A stretch of 10,852 nucleotides of DNA from Hemicentrotus pulcherrimus (taxonomy: Eukaryota; Echinodermata; Echinoidea; Camarodonta; Strongylocentrotidae). The position numbers were made by a program, and so were the translations under genes. Positions 7,791 through 10,852 of the stretch are shown here, in pieces (position 1 is the first letter of the stretch; each line of letters starts with the position of its first letter). The notes under the pieces are model-generated. The model was given only the letters and a program-made list of their open reading frames with translations. It made no database searches and was not told where the DNA came from. Location: contig BEXV01002123.1 in assembly GCA_003118195.1 (NCBI GenBank), positions 13,567-24,418 of the forward strand. Reading direction: 5' to 3'.

Positions 7791-8950
7791 GTGTCCTCTG
7801 GTACCCGCATCTCCTGTATTAAAAATTTCGAGATGCCGCCGTGAGGGACCCGCACGGGCAATATTCATTTTAAATGGCCCCGAACGGCAGACGCCTATTG
7901 TTGTGCATATCACCCGGGGCTCTTGAGGGGCCCTTGAGGGCGCCGTAGGGATAATGTACGGAACCCTTGAGCTCCGCAAGACGCCCGTGTTGATTTTTTA
8001 TGAGAATTGACCCCCGAAATCATGAGGGGCCCGTCCGGGCACCGCCCGGAGCCCGCACGGCACCCGTAGGGTGCCCCACGGGCCCTTTACGGGCTTTCTA
8101 TGGCCTAACGGTCAGATAAAAATGCCGGGAGAATTGGGAGCAGCCAACTCAGCACCACGGCGCCCGTACGGCTTAAAAAACTGTCCCGGCGGCCGTAGGA
8201 ACTTTACGGCAACCGGCCGGACACCGGTCGAAAATTTCCGAAATGTCTGTTTTTACTCGCCGTACGGACCTCGGAGTGTATATGTGAAAGCCCCATTACA
8301 AGCATTTATGCTTTCTTATGCCTAGGTCACATATAAACCGGGCCCCGTACGATTTTCTCTGCCCGGCGGCTTACCGTGGATTTAGAGACCGTACGGGAAC
8401 CGTCTGATTTTCATTTCTACGGCATGTGTGGTCACATATTCTGCGGCGCCCGGGAGGTGCCCGGAGACAATTGGTCAAGTAAAATACAAGGCGCCCGTAA
8501 GGTTGCCGGCAGGTTGCCGGCCGGGTGCCGACCGGTAACCTTACGGGCTCCGTCCGATGAGCAGGTGTACCGATGGCTCCCGGAATGTGCCCTGCCGGGG
8601 CCCGGACAGGGTCCTCAAGGCGTCCGGCCGGGTGCCGTGCGGTGCACTGAACTACAGAGCGAATCAGAAAAAAAAGGCCCACTTTTTAAAGTTGTATTTT
8701 TTGAAGTATGAATATTAATCATTGGTTTCATAATATATCTTGATAGAGTTATCCTCCCAATACATTTAGGTATCATTTTCATTTTAATCTCTGCATGCAT
8801 CACTGAATCAAATATCCAGAAATGGACAATAAATATTAAATTGAAATTAAATTGAAATTGAATATCAGACAATCTTTACAAGACTGCCAGATCTCACTTG
8901 CGCTAAGTTACTGGGTGAGGAATAAAACAATGCATTGAACAAAGGCAGTC

Positions 8951-9020
8951 AGACACGCGCACACGCACACACATCCACATACACGCATACACACAGACAC
9001 AGACACGCACACGCACATGC
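8951..9020. repeat. CA-rich microsatellite in unit copy 2
   Basis: Imperfect (CA)n tract in the same place as the one at 7100 in copy 1, but of different length and interruption pattern. Confidence 0.9.
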
Positions 9021-9117
9021 ACAGGCCTACCCTAACTTTTTGTCAGGAATTCATGTTATCGTTCGAAAAGATTGAGTGGCCGCTGTCCTCTTAATGCGTG
9101 TTGGCGGAAGTTGTGCT

Positions 9118-9198
9118 TCATGATGATGATGGTGATGATAATGATGATGGTGATGATGATGAAGATTAAGATGATGACAATGATGATGACATGATGGT
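9118..9198. repeat. GAT microsatellite in unit copy 2
   Basis: Triplet GAT repeat with GGT and AAT interruptions near the apex. It shares AAGATTAAGATGATGACA with copy 1. Confidence 0.9.
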
Positions 9199-9318
9199 GG
9201 TAGTGAATGTGTACACAAGGGAAAGATTCTTAGGGTTATATGCCACTTAACATTCAGCGATCTTGATAAAGATCTGCTCAATCAGAAAAGGGGAATTTAT
9301 CAAACAATTATTGTCACC

Positions 9319-9372
9319 GCGTGTGCTGTGTGTGTTGTGTTGGGGTGTGCGTGTGCGTGTGTTTGTATGTTT
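9319..9372. repeat. GT-rich microsatellite in unit copy 2
   Basis: Imperfect (GT)n tract followed by TTTTTGTCTGTCTGG, the counterpart of 7462-7520 in copy 1. Confidence 0.85.
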
Positions 9373-10164
9373 TTGTCTGTCTGGCTAATTGGATAATTGA
9401 AAAAATGGCTATCTTTGTTTAAAACATTATTTTATTCCTCACCTAGCAACTTGGCGCAATTAAGTGAGATCTGGCAGTCTTGTAAAGATTGTCTGATGTT
9501 CAGTCATGCATGCAGAGATTCAAATGAAAATGGTACCTAAATGTCAAGACATATCATGAAACTCATGATTAAATATTCATACTTCAAACAATACAACTTT
9601 CAAAAAGTAACATTTTTTCTGACTCACTCTGTGGGTGTCCTTTGGTATCCGCATCTCCTGTATTTAAAACTGCGTTGTACATTTCGAGATGCTGCCGTGG
9701 GGGACCCGCACGGGCAATATTCATTTTAAATGGCCCCCGGACGGCAGACGCCTATTGTGCATATCACCCGGTGCTCTTCAGGGGCCCGTGAGGGCGCCGA
9801 AGTGTACACGTACGGAACCCTTGAGCACCGCAGGGCGCCCGTAAAGATTTTTCATGAGAATTGACCCCCAAAATCGTGAGGGGCCCGCCCGGGCACCGTC
9901 CGGAGCCCGCATGGGACCCGTAAGGTGCCCTACGGGCCTCCTACGGGCTTTCTACGGCCTAACGGTCAGATAAAAACGTCGGGAGAATTGGGAGCAGCCA
10001 ACTCAGCACCACGGCGCCCGTACGGCTTAAAAAACTGTCCCGACGCCCGTAGGAACTTTACGGCAACCAGCTGGACACCGGCCGAAAATTCCCAAAATGT
10101 CTGTTTTTACTCGCCGTACGGGCCCCGGAGTGTGAAAAGCCCCATTAGCAGTCAGGTAAAATAA

Positions 10165-10852
10165 CTACCACCATTCATCAACAAAGGAAAAAAAATGCAT
10201 ATGTTCTCTGATAATGATGGTAGATATATTATTTTAAATGTATGCATTGGTGATTTAGCATTCAAAAATTCAAATATTTATGCACCTAACCAGGATAGCC
10301 CTGAGTTCTTTTTGAAACTTTTCTTTAAATATTGAAGATCATGATTGCATGAACTTAATCAGTTGGTCCGTAAGGGCTGCTGTTCACTCCAGTCTAATGT
10401 TAAAGCAAAATAATTTGTTGTCTTCTCGCTGAAGAATACAATTTAAATGATGTCTGACGATTATTTCATCCGAGTGAAAAAAAAGCATACACAAGACATC
10501 AACATTTACCTGTCGCCCTCTCTAGACTAGATTATTTGTACGTCTCAAATAATATTTTGTCATATGTAGTTAGCTGTTCAATCTCCAATGGTTTAGCTTC
10601 TGACCACTCCATTGTATCATTGAATTTTCCATTTTGTACCCTCGACAGAGGTAGAGGTTACTGGAAATTAAACTGCAGTCTGTTACAGAAAAGTGCCGGA
10701 TTTATCAAATATATTAAAACTAAAATTTAAGGTTAAATATCAATATAACTGAAATGATAGCATGATTAAATCGTGTTCTACAATATTAAAGAGCATTTGA
10801 TTAATTTTGATTCTATGCGTCAATGTTGAGATGATTTGCTAAATGCAATCGT
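10165..10852 (+). pseudogene. Decayed L1-like LINE ORF2, endonuclease domain
   Basis: Three frames together spell the exonuclease-endonuclease-phosphatase domain of an L1-type retrotransposon ORF2. Frame one (about 10174-10335) has SDNDGRYIIL and NIYAPNQDSPEFF. After a frameshift near 10330, frame two carries IEDHD and VRAAVHSSLMLKQNNLL. After a further break, frame three (10494-10730) has SRLDYLYVSNNIL, the catalytic ASDHSIV motif and RGRGYWKLNCSLL. The central GDFN-type segment appears deleted between IEDHD and VRAAV. The RT domain would lie to the right, outside the window or decayed. This is a dead fragment. Its left edge lies about 20 bases from the end of the tandem fold-back unit. Confidence 0.85.

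Larger units (their letters stand above)
6483..8298. mobile_element. Tandem fold-back unit, copy 1 (1.82 kb)
   Basis: The unit starts CTTATGCCTAGGTCACATA and ends GTGAAAGCCCCATTA. It has a nested mirror plan. The termini are inverted-related (6495-6519 against 8261-8287, both with CGTACG and TCACATATA). Next come GC-rich blocks at about 6500-6790 and 7800-8280, then AT-rich complementary arms at 6801-7090 and 7560-7790. Inside these are a CA-rich tract at 7100-7159 facing a GT-rich tract at 7462-7520, and a GAT repeat at 7281-7349 near the apex. Reading frames in it are short, Pro/Arg- or His-rich, and shared between strands, so I call it non-coding. It is probably a non-autonomous transposon of fold-back type, but I do not recognise the family. 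Confidence 0.85.
8315..10147. mobile_element. Tandem fold-back unit, copy 2 (1.83 kb)
   Basis: This is a second copy of the unit at 6483, in the same orientation. Matching landmarks are offset by 1832 at the start, 1850 in the middle and about 1857 near the end, and the drift is accounted for by small indels. By eye it is clearly homologous over its whole length, with many substitutions. It keeps the same plan: GC-rich outer blocks, arms at 8652-8930 and about 9420-9632, a CA tract at 8951-9020, a GAT tract at 9118-9198 and a GT tract at 9319-9372. The right arm has lost about 20 bases near 9540 relative to copy 1. A 16-base spacer separates the two copies. Confidence 0.85.

Noticed and set aside
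6539..8682. Pro/Arg-rich and His- or Met-run frames in the tandem units
   Set aside because: They arise from GC-rich palindromic DNA and triplet or dinucleotide repeats, occur on both strands, and differ between copies by frame-breaking indels.

Overview
This window looks like nuclear DNA of a multicellular animal, most likely a marine invertebrate. The signs are single-exon protein fragments with splice-like edges, a tRNA-derived SINE, a LINE endonuclease remnant, large fold-back repeats and long microsatellites. The one confidently recognised gene belongs to the NXPE family, which is expanded in lancelets and some other marine deuterostomes. A lancelet-like source is therefore my favoured guess, from recollection of repeat style and the NXPE gene only; it is not proven by the sequence.

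Layout. Positions 1-842 are repeats: a hairpin with 32-base arms (1-83), about four diverged copies of a 163-base tandem repeat (about 105-745) and a tiny hAT-like element (753-842). A 0.93-kb fold-back element occupies 1164-2090, with arms of about 450 bases. A candidate last exon of a single-pass membrane protein lies at 2401-2611. The C-terminal exon of an NXPE-family protein lies at about 3451-4268. It is open to its final stop except for one in-frame TGA, which falls where family members have a conserved cysteine. A possible poly(A) signal follows at 5081. Two stretches rich in CGTG and TGCGCA words (4330-4720 and 5860-6080) lie downstream and look like decayed copies of one repeat family.

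From 6211 onward the window is almost wholly mobile or repetitive. It holds a transposon-like terminus, a SINE with a tRNA-Thr-like head (6326-6480), and two tandem copies of a 1.82-1.83-kb non-coding unit (6483-8298 and 8315-10147). Each copy is itself a nested inverted repeat: GC-rich outer parts, AT-rich complementary arms, matching CA and GT microsatellites, and a GAT-repeat apex. A decayed L1-like LINE endonuclease domain (about 10165-10852) runs off the right edge.

The genes do not form a pathway. The main points of interest are the NXPE exon with TGA at a cysteine site and the tandem fold-back unit. No prokaryotic operon, CRISPR array, rRNA or functional tRNA was seen.
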